Positions 1-12,165 are shown, counted from the stretch's first letter. The stretch is 64,000 nt of DNA from Stomorhina lunata (GCA_933228675.1 OW121740.1:157688691-157752690); one strand, 5' to 3'. A program made the numbers and translations. The notes: a model not told the origin generated them from the letters alone.

Positions 1-1740
1 AATGTATTGTAATTCATTATGATGAGATTATGATGTATTATAACGCATTGTAATGCTATTATAAGACATTATAATGCGGTTATAATATATTTTAACGCAG
101 TATAATGAGGAAATAATGAATAATAACGCGTTTCAATGTTATTATAATCTATTGTAACGCAATATAATAAGGTTGTGATGTACCACAACGCATTATAATG
201 CGGTTGTAATGTATTATAACGCATTATAATGCGCTAATAATGTATTATATTGCATTATAATGCTATTATAATATATTATAACTCATTATAATGCTGTTAT
301 AATATATTACAATGCATTATTAGTCGGTTACAATGTATTATAATGTATTATAACGCATTATGATGAAGCTGTAATGTATTATAACCCATTACACTGCTAT
401 TATAAAGCATTTTAATGAAGTTATAATGAATTATAACGCAGTATAATGGGGAAATAATGTATAATAACGTATTTCAATGTGATTATAATCTATTATAACG
501 CATTATAATGAGGTTATAATATATTATAACGCATTATAACGCTATTTTAATGTATTACAACGCATTATAATGTGGTTATAATATATTATAATTCATTATA
601 ATGCTGTTATAATATATAATAATGCATTATAATTGGGTTATAATGTATTATAACGCATTATACTGTGGTTCTTATGTGTTATAACCCATTATGATGAGGT
701 TATAATGTATTATAACGCATTATAATGCTATTATAACTCATTATAATGCGGTTATAATGTATTATAACGCAGTATAATGGGGTATAATGTTATTATAATC
801 TATTGTAAAGCAGTATAATGAGGTTATAATATATTACAACGCATTATAATGTGGTTATAATATATTATAACGCATTATAATGCCATTATAATGTATTACA
901 ACACATTATAATGCTGTTATAATATATTATTACTCATTATAATGCTGTAATAATATATTATAATGCGTTAAAAGTAGGTTACAATGTATTATAATGTATT
1001 ATATCGCATTATGATGAGGTCATAATATATTATAACGCATTATAATGAAGTTATAATGAATTAAAACGCATTAAAATGCTTCTATAATGCATTATAAAGT
1101 TTTACAATGCAGTTATAATGAATAATAACGCATTATAATGCGTTTATTATGTACTATAACGCTTTAAAATTATACTCAATTATAACTCAATTTAAAGTAT
1201 TATATTGCATTATAATTCGGTCATAATGTAGTATAACGCTTAATAATGCTTTTATAATCTATTATAACGCACAATAATGTAGTTATAATGAATTATAACG
1301 CATTATAGTGTGTTTACAATATAATATTACTTATAATAATGCGGTTATAATGTTTTATAACGCACAATAATGCGGTTGTAATGTATTATAACGCATAACA
1401 ATGCTTTTATAATCTATTATAATGCACAATGATGCTGTTATAATGAATTTTATTCACTATAATGCAATTATTATGTATTATATTGCATTATAATGCGCTT
1501 ATAATGTATTATAATGCGGTTGTACTGCATTATAATTCGCTTATTATGTATTATAATGCAGTTGTACTGCATTATAACGCAATATAATCTATTAAAACGC
1601 ATAGTAATGCGGTTATAATTAATTATAATGCGGTTATAAGTTATTATAAAACATTGTAATGTGTTTATATTGTATTAAAACGCATTATAATGCATTTATA
1701 ATGTATAATAACGTATTATAATGCTTGTATAATTTATCTA
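1..1740. repeat. AT-rich degenerate tandem array (CATTATAATG family)
   Basis: The whole stretch is built from variants of a roughly 30-bp phrase mixing TATAATGCGGTTATAATG and TATTATAACGCATTATAATG. Units are degenerate and carry many single-base changes and small indels, so it is an old array rather than a recently homogenised one. It ends just before the first visible exon of gene A and therefore probably lies in an intron of that gene. Related arrays recur at 2780-3385, 5266-5350, 30960-32819 and 40163-40435. No coding potential is seen. Confidence 0.9.
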
Positions 1741-1783
1741 AGATGAATATTTTAAATAGACTTAAACCTTTTTTATGTTCCAG

Positions 1784-2572
1784 AAATTGGTGATGTTTGT
1801 GTCGTTGACACTGACTGTAATGATTTAGGTGAAAACGTCAAATGTAACAGCTTAAAATGTCAATATGTCAATGAAATCAAATCTAAAGTTAATTATAATA
1901 AGAACAATAATAATAATAACAACAACTCTAATATTAACAACAACATAACTTCGAATAATAATAACAACAACAACAGCAACAACAACTCTAATACTACAAC
2001 AAGAACGAAAAGACAAACTTCCACCCCAACTGAAACTGAAACCACTTCAAATCTTTCAAAATCTTCACCCAGTGAAAGTGATTTTAATGTTATAACCAAA
2101 TTGGTTAATGGACTCAGTACCACTTCAAGTCTCAACAACAACTCAAGCACTAACAACAATCATCAGTTCAGAAGCCGTAGCATCAAATACAACAACAATA
2201 ATACCTTTAGTGATACCGATGTTGAAGATTTAAATACGGAATCGAAACAAGAATTATACTCACCACCCGGCGACTTGCAGTCACAAGAACGAAAGTCGCG
2301 TGAAATTGCAGTGCAAACAAGTATTGATGCTTTTGAATTGAAGGTTCTAACGCCGAAATATAAAAATGTTGGTACAATTACAACAACAGCAACCGCTTCG
2401 ACCAGTTCGAGCAGTCGCAGACCATCAAGGCAGTATCAAAGTCATCACTATCAGCAACAATCAGCAGCACCACAAAGACAGAGACGTCGTGGAACCGTAT
2501 TTCGTTTTGTCGATGATGAGAAAACTCTATCAACTGTGTCGAACTCTGATGACGATGCTGAGAATCAGGAGT
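1784..2572 (+). CDS. Gene A exon with four-Cys start and Asn-rich linker
   Basis: The acceptor is TTCCAG ending at 1783 and the donor GTAAGT starts at 2573. The exon opens with a four-cysteine segment (DVCVVDTDCN, then KCNSLKCQY), probably the end of a module split with an upstream exon. It then runs into AAT/AAC-coded poly-Asn tracts, a Ser/Thr/Glu-rich part, and an Arg/Gln-rich part (RRPSRQYQSHHYQQQ, then RQRRRGTVFRF). This roughly 240-residue stretch looks disordered and is by far the longest exon of the gene. It enters and leaves in phase 1, so skipping it would keep the frame. Confidence 0.83.
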
Positions 2573-5500
2573 GTAAGTATGACTTTGAGATGTGCTTTTA
2601 CTATGTTTCTAATGTCTGTTTTATGTTTGTTTAGATGGTTTTCCATGTACTTATAGCGGATTACCCTGCACTGGCCTTCCTCATTCCATATGCTCCAATC
2701 GTGTTTGCTTGTGCCGACAAGGTTACTATAATAAAAATCGAAAATGTGTTGCAGGTAAGTCTTGATATAGGAAAACTATTTATTAGAACTCATTATTACG
2801 ATATTATAACTCAATTAAATTAATCCTGAATCGACTTTAAACAATTATAACGCTATTATAATGAATTATAAAGCATTATATCTAGATTAAATTGAATTAT
2901 AAGGCATTATAATGCAATTATGATACCTTATAATGCGATTATAATGAATTATAAGGCATTGTAATTCAACTATAATTAATTATAAAGCATTATAACAAGA
3001 TTTTATTGAGTTATTTGACATTATAATGCAATTATAATATATTATAACACCTTACAATGCGATTATAATTAATTATAAGGCATTGTAATGTAACTACAAT
3101 GAATTATAATGCAATATAGCTAGATTTTATTGAATTATTAGGCATTATAATGCAATTATATCTAATTATAACACCTTAAAATGCGATAAAAATGAATTAT
3201 ATGGCATTATAATGTAATTATAATAAATTATAACACCATATAATGCAAATTCAATGAATTATAACGCGATTATAATGAATTATAACATATTTGAATTATA
3301 TTGCAATGAGTTATGATTCATTATAGTGTTATTATGAAGCATTATAATTCCATTATAACAAATTAAAGATTGTGTTGTGATATAAATGAATACTTACTTA
3401 CTTAAATGGCCTGTAGTAACAACCTGTTTAGGTCAAAGGCCGAGCATATTTTAGAATTCCATGCGTTTCTATTTTGTGCGCATATTCGAAAATTTCTTAT
3501 GCCAAGTTTTGAAAGATTTCCTTCTACTTGGACTTTCCATAGAAGTTTTGGACGGTTTCTTCTACGAGTTCCCTCGAAATTTTAGTTCTTACGTAGAGGT
3601 CAAAATAGTATCGATTTCAAAGCTTATATCGTTGTTGATGTTCACAGCGGTACCAAGGTATACAAAATCTTTTACAACTTTAAAGCTATAGTTTTCAACG
3701 GACATATGTGATCAAATTCTAGTGGTCTGTCTGGATGCTGGAAAAGGCAGCAGTTACCTCGCGTAAAGTGCGTCCCATAATGTCAATGTCATCGGCAAAC
3801 GCGAGTAGCATATGTTTTCTATTGAAGATTGTACCAGTTGTATTAACTGCTGTATCTCGCAAGATTTTCTGTAACATAATGTTGAAGAGATCACATCACC
3901 TTGCTTGAAATCCCGTTTAGTTATGAAAGACTCTGATAGGTTCTTACCTATCTTAACAGATGATATTGTATTAGTTAATGTCATCCTGCATAACTGTATT
4001 AGCTTCGTGGGAATGCCGAACTCAGACATTGCTTCATACACCTTCTTCCGTATCGGGCTGTCAAAAGCTGCTTTGTAGTCAACAAAAAGATGATACGTAT
4101 CTCTTGCGTCTTCACCAGGATTTGACGTACAGTAAAGATCTGGTCAGTGGTTGATTTACCTGGTGTAAAGCCACATTGGTACGTCGCAATTATTTCGTTA
4201 ATTTGGCAATTATTTCGTTAAGCCTTTAGCACAGTATGGTCGATAGAATCTTATATGCAATTGAGGGGAGGCTTATCCCTCTATAATTTGCACATACAGT
4301 TTTATCTTCTTTTTGTGCACATGACAAAGGACACTAAGATTCCAATCGTCTGGCATGTATTCTTCCGACCACATTGCTTCTATAAGTTGGGAAATCAGCC
4401 TTATGAACTTATCACTTCCGGCCTTGAAAAGCTCTGTTGGCAGACCATCGGCACCCGCAGCTTTGTTATTTTTTAGTCGAGTTATTGCGATTTTAACCTC
4501 ATTTTGATTTGGTAGTGGACACATAACGCTGTGATTATTGATTTGTTCAGGCGTGTCATCTTGATCGTTTTCATTTGATACCAACAATTTGAAAAAGTGC
4601 TCCTTCCACAGTTTTAGTACGTTTTCAACATCCGTTACCAGGTTTCCTTGGTCGTCCTTGCAGGAGAAAATACAATTGCTAGAACCATCCATTTGGAGTT
4701 TAACTTTTTGCTAAAATTTACGCACTTCATTACGATTCTTATATAACTCAATCTCCTCGAACACACGTCTTTCCATTTCTCACTTTTTTCTTCGAAATAG
4801 GCGTTTATCTTCCCCCTTTCTTTCTCTATATCTTTCTATCGACGAGTAACTACTGACTGCAAGGTTGCCCTGTATGCTGCATTTTTCGTAGCAGTGGCAT
4901 CGCGGCACTCCTCGTCATACCAAGAGTTTTTTGTAAGAGGGTTTTGGAACCTCAATAAAGTTTTCGCAGCAGTTTTCATAGAGTATGTCGCCATAGAGCG
5001 CTGATGTCGTTGGGAGTACAAATATTTTCTCCGAGTAATTGAGCTGTTCGTCGAGAGTAATCTGTGGCAATGGGATGGGATTTTAGCTTGGTGGTGTTAA
5101 ATTTCCTTTGCGATTCCTTCTGCATGTTTCGCGACACACTCAGGCGTGTTCTGACCTTGGCTGTAACGAGATAGTGATCGGAGTCCATATTGGCTTCCCG
5201 AATTGTACACACATCCAATACGCTTGATGAGTGCCTTCCGTCAACTACAATATGGTCTTTAAATGAATTAGAACGCATTATATATAATTATAATTTATTA
5301 TAAAAACATAATAATTATTTATATGTAATTACTTTAACATATAACGAATTATAATAATATATGGCTACTTTTCAGTATCATTACTTTTTCAGTATTTTCT
5401 TTTTTTACTGATTACTGGAAGAAAAACAACTATTCAGAAAAATTTAGTAAATTTTACTGATTACTGAAAACAAAAATCAGTATTCAATAAAATTTACTAA

Positions 5501-8500
5501 TTACTGAAAAACAAAATCAGTATTCAGTAAATTTTACTGGTAATTAAGCGCATTTTATTGAGATTTCAAAGTATTATATTTAATTTTTAATACATCTCTT
5601 CCTCTCACTTTTTCTCTTACACAGAACTGGGCGAGATAGCAGAAAGTTCCGATGAGTGTGAAAATCATTTTGATGCTGAAACGAAAAAATGTATTTGCCA
5701 AAAGAATTTCTTTTATGACAGTAATCTAAGAGGATGTCGTAAACGTAAGTCATTCCAAACCCCGATCTTATAGACTATTAAGTTAATTTATTTACATACA
5801 CTTCTTTACAGCCATACAATATCATTTATCCTGCACTGGTGATAATCAATGTAGTCCCTTTGGTGCTGCTTATTGTCAATCCGAAATTCCAAGACGTTGT
5901 ACTTGCAAACAATACGCCGAATACGATGAACTCTTGCAAATGTGTGTGTATAAGAAGGGTTTGGGTTCGGAGTGTGAAAATGATGACGGATGTCCTGTGG
6001 ATCATGCGATGTGCTCAAATCGTTATTGTGTCTGTAAGCCGAATTATATAAGAAAGGGTGATGAATGTTTGCCGGGTAAGATTGAGTTTATGTTATATAT
6101 AAAAGAGTTTATTTAACTGTACTATTTTCTCAGGCGTTGGTGCTGAATGTTTAGAAACTGATGAATGCTTGGTTGAGAACTCCCTGTGTGCTACAACTTC
6201 AGCTTCCAATGGCACTCAGGAGACCTCAAAGTCCTGTCAATGTCGCAAAGGTTTTGTGCACTTCAAAGATGAGTGCATGAAAGAAGGTATTTAATATATA
6301 CATATAAAACGATTTGAAGTTTTAACTAATATTTTCTTTTAATTTACTTAGCCGAAGACATTGAGGAGGAATGCGTTGATACCGAACAATGTAAGCCTTT
6401 GTTGGCTGCCTGTATTGAAAATAAATGTTCCTGCGGTGATAAGCAACATTTCCAAAATGGTCGTTGTGAGTCGAGAAAAGGTGAGTTTCTATGTCGTTTT
6501 TTTAGTTTTTAATTAAGTTGACTTATTATTTTTGCTATTTTCCTATTAAAAGCTCTTAATGAAGCCTGTTCCACGGCTAGTGAATGTTTTGTGGAAAAGA
6601 CTCCCGAAAAAGTTGAATGCCGTAATTCTGTGTGCCAGTGTAAATTTGGTTATAGAAGTGATTCCGAACATCGTTCTTGTGTTGCGACCAATAAGAAAAG
6701 TAAGTTTTTATCTTTGAGTTATATTTTGTCGGCTTAAGACGCAGAAGGGACAAAAAACACACCCCCTAATTAATAAATGAAAAATTAAGTTATGACAAGC
6801 TTAAAAATCTAATTTTCTATACAAAATTCGTACTATAAGCCTACGTTTATGATATGATAAGGGCGATTTGATAAAAAAAAATTTCTATAGAAAAATTTTT
6901 TATCAAAAAATTTTCTATAGAAACATTTTTGATAAAAAAAATTTTCTATAGAAAAATTTTTGATAAAAAATTTTCTATAGAAATATTTTTGATAAAAAAT
7001 TTTCTATAGAAATATTTTTAATATAAAATTTTCTAAAGAAACATTTTTGATAAAAAATTTTCTATAGAAAAATATTTTGATAAAAAAAATATAGAAAAAT
7101 TGTTGATAAAAAAATTTTCTATAGAAAAATTGTTGATGAAAAAATTGTGTAAAGAGAAATTTTTGATGATAAAAATTTTTATGGAAAAAAATTTGATAAA
7201 AAAATTTTCTATAGAAAAAATATTTTTCCATAAAAATTGTCGATAAAAATATTTTTATGTATATCAAAAAATTTTTAAATCTTCTATAGAAAAATTTATT
7301 ATAAAAAAATTTTTGATAAAAATTTTTTATAGAAAAATTTTTGATAAAAAATTTTCTGTAGAAAAATTTTTGATAAAAAATTTTCTATAGAAAAATTTTT
7401 GATAAAAAAATTTTCTATAGAAAAATTTCTATAAAAAAATTTGATAAAAAAATTTTTTGAAGAAAAATTTTTGATAAAAAAATTTTTTGTAGAAAAATTT
7501 TTGATAAACAATTTTTTGTAGAAAAATTTTTGATAAAAAAATCAAAAATTTTCTATAGAAAAAAATTTTTTCTGTAAAAATTTTCGATAAAAATATTTCT
7601 ATATCAAAAAATTTTTAAATCTTCTGTAGAAAAATTCTTTATAGACAAATTTTTGATGAAAAAATTTTTGATAAAAAAAAATTTATAAGAAAATTTTCTA
7701 TAGCAAAATTTTTGATAAAAGAATTTTGTATAGAAAAGTTTTTGGTAAAAAAATTTCTATAGAAACATTTTTGTAATAAAATCTTCTTTTTTGATAAAAA
7801 TATTTTCTATAGAAAAATTTTTGATAAAAGAATTTTCTATAGAAAAATTTTTGATAAAAGAATTTTCTATAGAAAAATTTTTGATAAAAAAATTTTCTAT
7901 AGAAAAATTTTTGATAAAAAAATTTTCTATAGAAAAGTTTTTGGTAAAAAAAATTTCTATAGAAACATTTTTGTAGAAAAATTTTTGATAAAAAAATCAA
8001 AAATTATCAGAAATTTTCTATAGAAAAAATTTTTTCTGTAAAAATTTTCGATAAAAATATTTGTATATCAAAAAATTTTTAAATCTTCTATAGATGAAAA
8101 AAATTTTTATAGAAAAATTTTTGATAAAAAAAATTTTTATAAATTTTTGTAAGAAAATTTTCTATAGCAAAATTTTTGATAAAAGAATTTTGTATAGAAA
8201 AGTTTTTGGTAAAAAAAATTTCTATAGAAAAATTTTTGTAAGAAAATTTTTTGATAAAAAATTTTCTATAGAAAAATTTTGATAAAAGAATTTTCTATAA
8301 AAAAATTTTGGATAAAAAAATTATCTATAGAAAAATTTTTGATAAAAGAATTTTCTATAGAAAAATTTTTGATAAAAGAATTTTCTAAAGAAAAATTTTT
8401 GATAAAAGAATTTTCTTCAAAAATAATGACGATTCGCATTTGATCCCAAATCTGTTTATTTTATTTTTATTTAAAAAAAAAAAAATTTCTATAGAAAAAT

Positions 8501-9828
8501 TTTTGATAAAAAATTTTTCTATAGAAAATTTTTTGATAAAAAAATTTTCTGTAGAAAAATTTTTGATAAAAAAATTTTCTATAAAAAATTTTTGATAAAA
8601 AATTTTCCAAAGAAACTTTTTGTATCAAAAAGTTTTTGATAAATATAGAAACACGTTGATAAAAAAATTTTCTATACAAAAATTTTGGATAAAAAAAAAT
8701 TTCTACAGAAAAATTTTTCTTTAGAAAATTTTTTATAAAAATATTAAAATAAATGGAGTAGAAAACTTTTTCTTTTTAAAAAGTTCTATAGAAGCATTTT
8801 TGATAAAAAATTTTCTATAGAAAAATTTTTAATAAAAAATTTTCCCTAGAAAAATTTTTGATAAAAAAATTATCTATAGAAAAATTTTTGATAAAATAAT
8901 TTTCTATAGAAAATTTTTTAATAAAAAAATTTTCTACAGAAAAATTTTTTGATAAAAAATTCTATAGAAAAATTTTTAATAAAAACATTTTCTACAGAAA
9001 AATTTTTTTCAAAAAGAAGTGTATTTGCATTTGATCCCAAACCTGTTACATTTATTTATTAATGTAACAGATCAATTTATTGATAAAAAGCCAAAAAATG
9101 TTTGCGGAGAAACCAAATTCCTCGACGCGTTTCGATGGTTGGTTAAGCCATCTCTTCAGGAGGATTATCCCCAATTTAGACAGATCAAAAACCTCGCATT
9201 ATTACTAAATTTACAAACATAACTATTAAGAATTATGTTCATAAACCAAAAGTAAAAGCGTAGATGATCGACTGAACAAAAACAAACATTTTTCAGTTTT
9301 CATCTACCTTCACTTCCCACATTCTTTACAGAAAAATTTTTTAATAAAAAAATTTTCTATAGAAAAATTTTTTGATAAAAAAAATTTCTATAGAAAAATT
9401 TTTTAATAAAAAAAATTTCTATAGAAAAATTTTTTGATAAAAAAATTTTCTATAGAAAAAATCTGTTCTCTATGCGCCGACCAGTGATTATAACCTCTAA
9501 TTCTTCAACGACAATAAACGTAGATAGGACTAGCTTACAACTAAAATTTTCCATACAAAATTCCTACTAAAAGTCTTTGATAGTTATATAATTCTTAATG
9601 CATTAGGGGTAATTTTTTTAAATTATAATTTGATAAAAAATGTAAATTTAAAAATTTTTCTTTAGAAAAAAAAAACTATATATCATTATTAGTATAAAAT
9701 TAATAATAATGTTTCTTCTTTTTTCAGATTCTTCCGGAAGGCCAAGTGCTCTTAAAATAATAACATTCATGCTAATAGGATCTGCATTTCTCATCACTAG
9801 TGCCGCTATAAAACAAGCCTACTATTAA
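1784..9828 (+). CDS. Gene A: multi-module EB/EGF-like cysteine-rich surface protein, 5' partial
   Basis: Exons: 1784-2572, 2635-2754, 5625-5744, 5812-6075, 6134-6286, 6352-6480, 6553-6699, 9728-9828 (TAA stop). Every junction is phase 1 with GT/AG ends, and the frame stays open for about 606 residues. After an N-terminal four-cysteine segment and a long Asn/Ser/Thr-rich region come repeated modules with the spacing C-x5-6-C-xn-C-xn-C-x-C-xn-C, typical of EB or EGF-like modules. Exon 4 carries two modules; exons 2, 5, 6 and 7 carry one each. The last exon encodes a hydrophobic stretch (ITFMLIGSAFLITSAA) followed by six residues, so the protein is held by a C-terminal transmembrane segment or a GPI signal. 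Introns are 58-72 nt except two of about 2.9 and 3.0 kb, both filled with repeats. The signal peptide must lie upstream of the window. Family assignment rests on cysteine spacing only; I cannot name an orthologue or a ligand. Confidence 0.87.
2635..2754 (+). CDS. Gene A exon: one six-Cys EB-like module
   Basis: The exon is 120 nt, phase 1 on both sides, between TTTAG (ending 2634) and GTAAGT (starting 2755). It encodes one compact module whose six cysteines appear in PCTYSGLPC, ICSNRVCLC and KCVA. The 62-nt upstream intron is of normal dipteran size, while the downstream intron is about 2.9 kb and hosts a LINE fragment. Confidence 0.85.
2755..3389. repeat. AT-rich array inside a gene A intron
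   Basis: This is the 5' part of the 2.9-kb intron. It carries degenerate units with TTATAATGCAATTATAATGAATTATAAGGCA phrasing in pieces, related to the array at 1-1740 but with a different dominant variant (AATTATAAGGCATTATAATG). A LINE fragment interrupts it on the right, and the array resumes briefly at 5266-5350. Confidence 0.8.
3390..5268 (-). mobile_element. Decayed non-LTR retrotransposon (LINE), RTE-like
   Basis: Read on the minus strand, broken frames encode the end of an AP-type endonuclease (NMDSDHYLVTAKVRTRL near 5180-5130), a linker with NSWYDEECRDA, and reverse transcriptase parts: KNNKAAGADGLPTELFK, then YQCGFTPGKSTTDQ, then YEAMSEFGIPTKLIQLCR. Stops and frameshifts separate these blocks, so it is dead. 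The 3' end on the minus strand runs through a short AAGTAAGTAAGTA tail at about 3400-3388, as in RTE-type elements with simple-repeat tails. It is inserted in the AT array of a gene A intron, antisense to the gene. The clade is inferred from overall feel and is less certain than the LINE call. Confidence 0.82.
5360..5545. repeat. Palindromic ACTGATTACTGAAA repeat, locus 1
   Basis: Units alternate TTTACTGATTACTGAAAA with its inverse AATCAGTATTCAGTAAA, so neighbouring half-units can pair. The same family forms longer tracts at 11800-12165 and 12980-13465. It lies just upstream of the gene A exon at 5625, in the intron. Confidence 0.8.
5625..6699 (+). CDS. Gene A exon cluster with six-Cys modules
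   Basis: Five exons (5625-5744, 5812-6075, 6134-6286, 6352-6480, 6553-6699) are separated by introns of 67, 58, 65 and 72 nt. All junctions are phase 1. The first exon has four cysteines (DECEN, KKCIC, RGCRK). Exon 5812-6075 carries two full modules (SCTGDNQCS to LLQMC, and SECENDDGC to DECLP). The remaining three each carry six cysteines ending in a C-x-C pair and a final Cys. Uniform phase and one-module-per-exon structure are what exon shuffling or tandem exon duplication would leave. Confidence 0.88.
6700..6869. other. Intron start with a flank repeat
   Basis: Non-coding intron sequence. Positions 6798-6839 resemble 9532-9573 (about 42 nt with some mismatches, both containing ATACAAAATTC), so the minisatellite block between them is flanked by an imperfect direct repeat. 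Confidence 0.6.
6870..9468. repeat. TTTTCTATAGAAAA palindromic minisatellite, block 1
   Basis: The block is made of about 30-bp units combining the perfect palindrome TTTTCTATAGAAAA with TTTTTGATAAAAAAA. Units vary in length and there are longer internal repeats: the phrase GTAAAAATTTTCGATAAAAA followed by a TATATCAAAAAATTTTTAAATCTTC segment recurs near 7575 and 8040, with a looser form near 7230. It is interrupted by unique sequence at about 8415-8470 and 9005-9325. The whole block lies in the last intron of gene A. The long frames running through it on both strands, rich in Phe, Lys and Ile, are compositional artefacts. Confidence 0.9.
9728..9828 (+). CDS. Gene A last exon: C-terminal membrane anchor
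   Basis: The acceptor TTTTTTCAG ends at 9727. The exon encodes a short Ser/Gly/Pro-containing lead, a hydrophobic run of about 17 residues, then IKQAYY and TAA. The small-residue lead (NSSG) before the hydrophobic run would also fit a GPI cleavage site. The exon joins in phase with 6699 across a 3.0-kb repeat-filled intron, as in gene C, where the anchor also has its own short last exon. Confidence 0.82.
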
Positions 9829-10560
9829 TTTCAGCCACAAATATTTAGACAAAGTTTTTCAACACAGACAAAATGACAACAAAATGACAACAAAAGTGCA
9901 AAAAAGCAAGCAATTTTGATTACATTAGAATAAATCCCAAACCAAAAGTAATTGTTAAAAATGCATCATATAATCACCCCAAACACAATCATTAGCAAAC
10001 AGAGGACCCTTTAAAATAATAATAACAATGTAATTACTAATATATTATAAAAAAAGTAAATTGTTTAATTCATATAATTTTTAAACTAAATTAAAAAAAG
10101 CACTCAATTTATATTTAATTTACATATCAATCAAATCAAATCAACAAACACCCTCTTAAGAAACAATTTCTTCAATTAACATTTAATTTTTAATTAAAGC
10201 AATATTTATTGTAACTAAAGATAATTATTAGTATTTGTTTACTAAAATTACTATAAATTAATTATAGAAACACAAAAATTTTAAACTTTATTCTTAAAAA
10301 AAAAAAAACGAAAAAATTTAATTATGTAGTAAAAACCTGAAATTGTTTAATTTAAATTTCTTTAAAATTTAGTTTTAAATCGTGTAGAGTTTAAACATTT
10401 TATTAAGTTTTAAATCTTTAAAGCAAAAGTATTTGGCAAAGAAAAACAAAATAATTAATTAGTGTTATTAGCTAATAATTTATTATAAATATGTATAAGT
10501 ATTTAGTTATTAAATAAAAAAAAATACTATTATACCTTTTTTCGAAATTATTAAATATAA
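9829..10560 (+). other. Presumed 3' UTR and flank of gene A
   Basis: AT-rich, no reading frame. AATAAA hexamers lie at 9928-9933 and 10513-10518, about 100 and 690 nt after the stop, and are the candidate polyadenylation signals. Which is used cannot be told from sequence. Confidence 0.45.
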
Positions 10561-11269
10561 AATATCAAACAAAAAAAAAATATAGCAATTGTATTTTTTA
10601 AAAGCTTCAGAGTTTGTCTTATGCCGCAGACAATATTTATTGCATATGCCAATTTTTGAGTTAAATGGTTAATTTTAGTCAAAAATTAAGTTAAAAACAA
10701 ATATTGGTATGATTCTAACCTTTAAGCAAAGACTCTATAATGTTGAAAATATTGCACCCCATACATTTGTGTTCCGTTAAAAGTGAAATTAAAGTGAATA
10801 AGAACAATGAAAAACAAACATATATACATACACTTTATGAGTACGTGTGTGAGCCTTCTCTCATTGGATAATCATTTCCGAATTAGAATAAAAGTGGCCA
10901 TACGGCAAATCAAAGTATGGATGTGCAACATCTTTATATTAAGGAGCCTTTGCTTTAAGTATAATGAGTTTTCGAGCACTTTTTTAAGTGTCGTATCATG
11001 GCAATGACATCACTATTGTTGACATTAAATCCTAAATTGTCTCTTGTTTGTCGTCATAACACTTGTCGTTAACAGAAAATCGCAACTTCTTGGGGGCCAA
11101 TTGACATCACCATTTCGGCTCAGTTATCAAACGTTTGATGCTATAAATCGATTGATCAAGCGTACATCGATTACATTTCGTTCTGTAAATATTTTTTGTG
11201 ACGGAATAGAATGGCATAAGTATTATTGGTTTCGAATTCTAAGCCGATAGGCGGCCTACCAGATATTTT
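10561..11269. other. No feature recognised
   Basis: Short open frames occur near 10807 and 11044, but they show no splice context, recognisable motif or composition bias. I see no gene here. Confidence 0.5.
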
Positions 11270-11720
11270 GGAAATGTTAATTTGTATCTTTATTCGAAAT
11301 CCTTTTCTCACTTCAATTATTATATCATTCACCAGTATAGGCGAAAAGGGCTTGTGCTGTTGATTGTCAAGGATACAAATATTGATCTGAGATCCACCTT
11401 TTAGTATACCGATCGACTCAGTTTAACGATGTCCGTTCGTCTGACTGGCAGGCGAGATATCCATATACTTATTATTAATTTACAGGTCGAAACATCAGAC
11501 GTAATTAAATTAACTTTCGCACAGATTTACTATGGGCACTATTTCGGGTACGTCCCATAGGTATGCCTTTCCAAAATAATGTTTTTAGCTCTTTACAGCC
11601 ACAAATTTAATTGTATTTTAAAATATTCATCATATTCATATGGTGACCAAAATCAGTGTACCTAATTCTGTAGGAATCGGCCTATATTTGACCATAACTC
11701 CTATACAGACATACTCTCAA
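11270..11720 (+). mobile_element. Degenerate mini-me/DINE-like repeat fragment
   Basis: Text such as GGGCTTGTGCTGTTGATTGTC, GAGATCCACCTTTTAGTATACCGA and CGATGTCCGTTCGTCTGACTGG follows the same order as the clearer copies at 28648-29408 and 45585-46215. The GTCY-type run is reduced. This family of short non-autonomous dispersed repeats with proto-microsatellite GTCY runs is known from flies (mini-me, related to DINE-1). Confidence 0.6.
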
Positions 11721-11794
11721 AAGACTTTTAAAAACCTAGAAAAGCACAAAAACGCTTATTAATCTAAAGATAATTCCTTTGCCATAGATGGGCA

Positions 11795-12165
11795 CTTTGC
11801 AGTACCAGTACTTTTTCAGAATTTTTTTTCTTTTACTGATTACTGAAAGAAAAAATCAGTATTCAGTAAATTTTACTGATTACTTAAAAAAAATTTCAGT
11901 ATTCAGTACATTTTACTGATTACTGAAAAAAATTTCAGTAATCAGTGAATTTTACTGATTACTGAAAAAAATTTCAGTATTCAGTAAATTTTACTGATTA
12001 CTGAAAAAAAATCAGTATTCAGTAAATTTTACTGATTACTGAGAAAAGATTTCAGTATTCAGTAAATTTTACTGATTACTGAAAATAATTTCAGTAATCA
12101 GTAAATTTTACTGAATACTGAAAAAAAAATCAGTAATACTGATCATTGAATGCAGTATCCGGTGG
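11795..12165. repeat. Palindromic ACTGATTACTGAAA repeat, locus 2
   Basis: About nine alternating half-units of TTTACTGATTACTGAAA and TTTCAGTATTCAGTAAA follow one another at about 40-bp spacing. Each pair forms an imperfect palindrome. Preceded by the phrase CCATAGATGGGCAC, which has a counterpart (CCATAGATGGAC) before locus 3 at 12973. Confidence 0.85.

Noticed and set aside
1893..2159. Leu-rich minus-strand frame
   Set aside because: It is the antisense shadow of the Asn-codon tracts in the gene A exon, which is supported by splice sites and phase on the plus strand.
7004..8679. Long Phe/Lys/Ile-rich open frames on both strands (also at 16.3, 17.9, 21.4-22.6 and 54.6-56.3 kb)
   Set aside because: They follow the tandem repeat on both strands at once, consist of repeated FFYRKFFYQK- or EKFLIKKFSI-like phrases, and have no start, splice or domain support. 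They are composition artefacts of the minisatellites.
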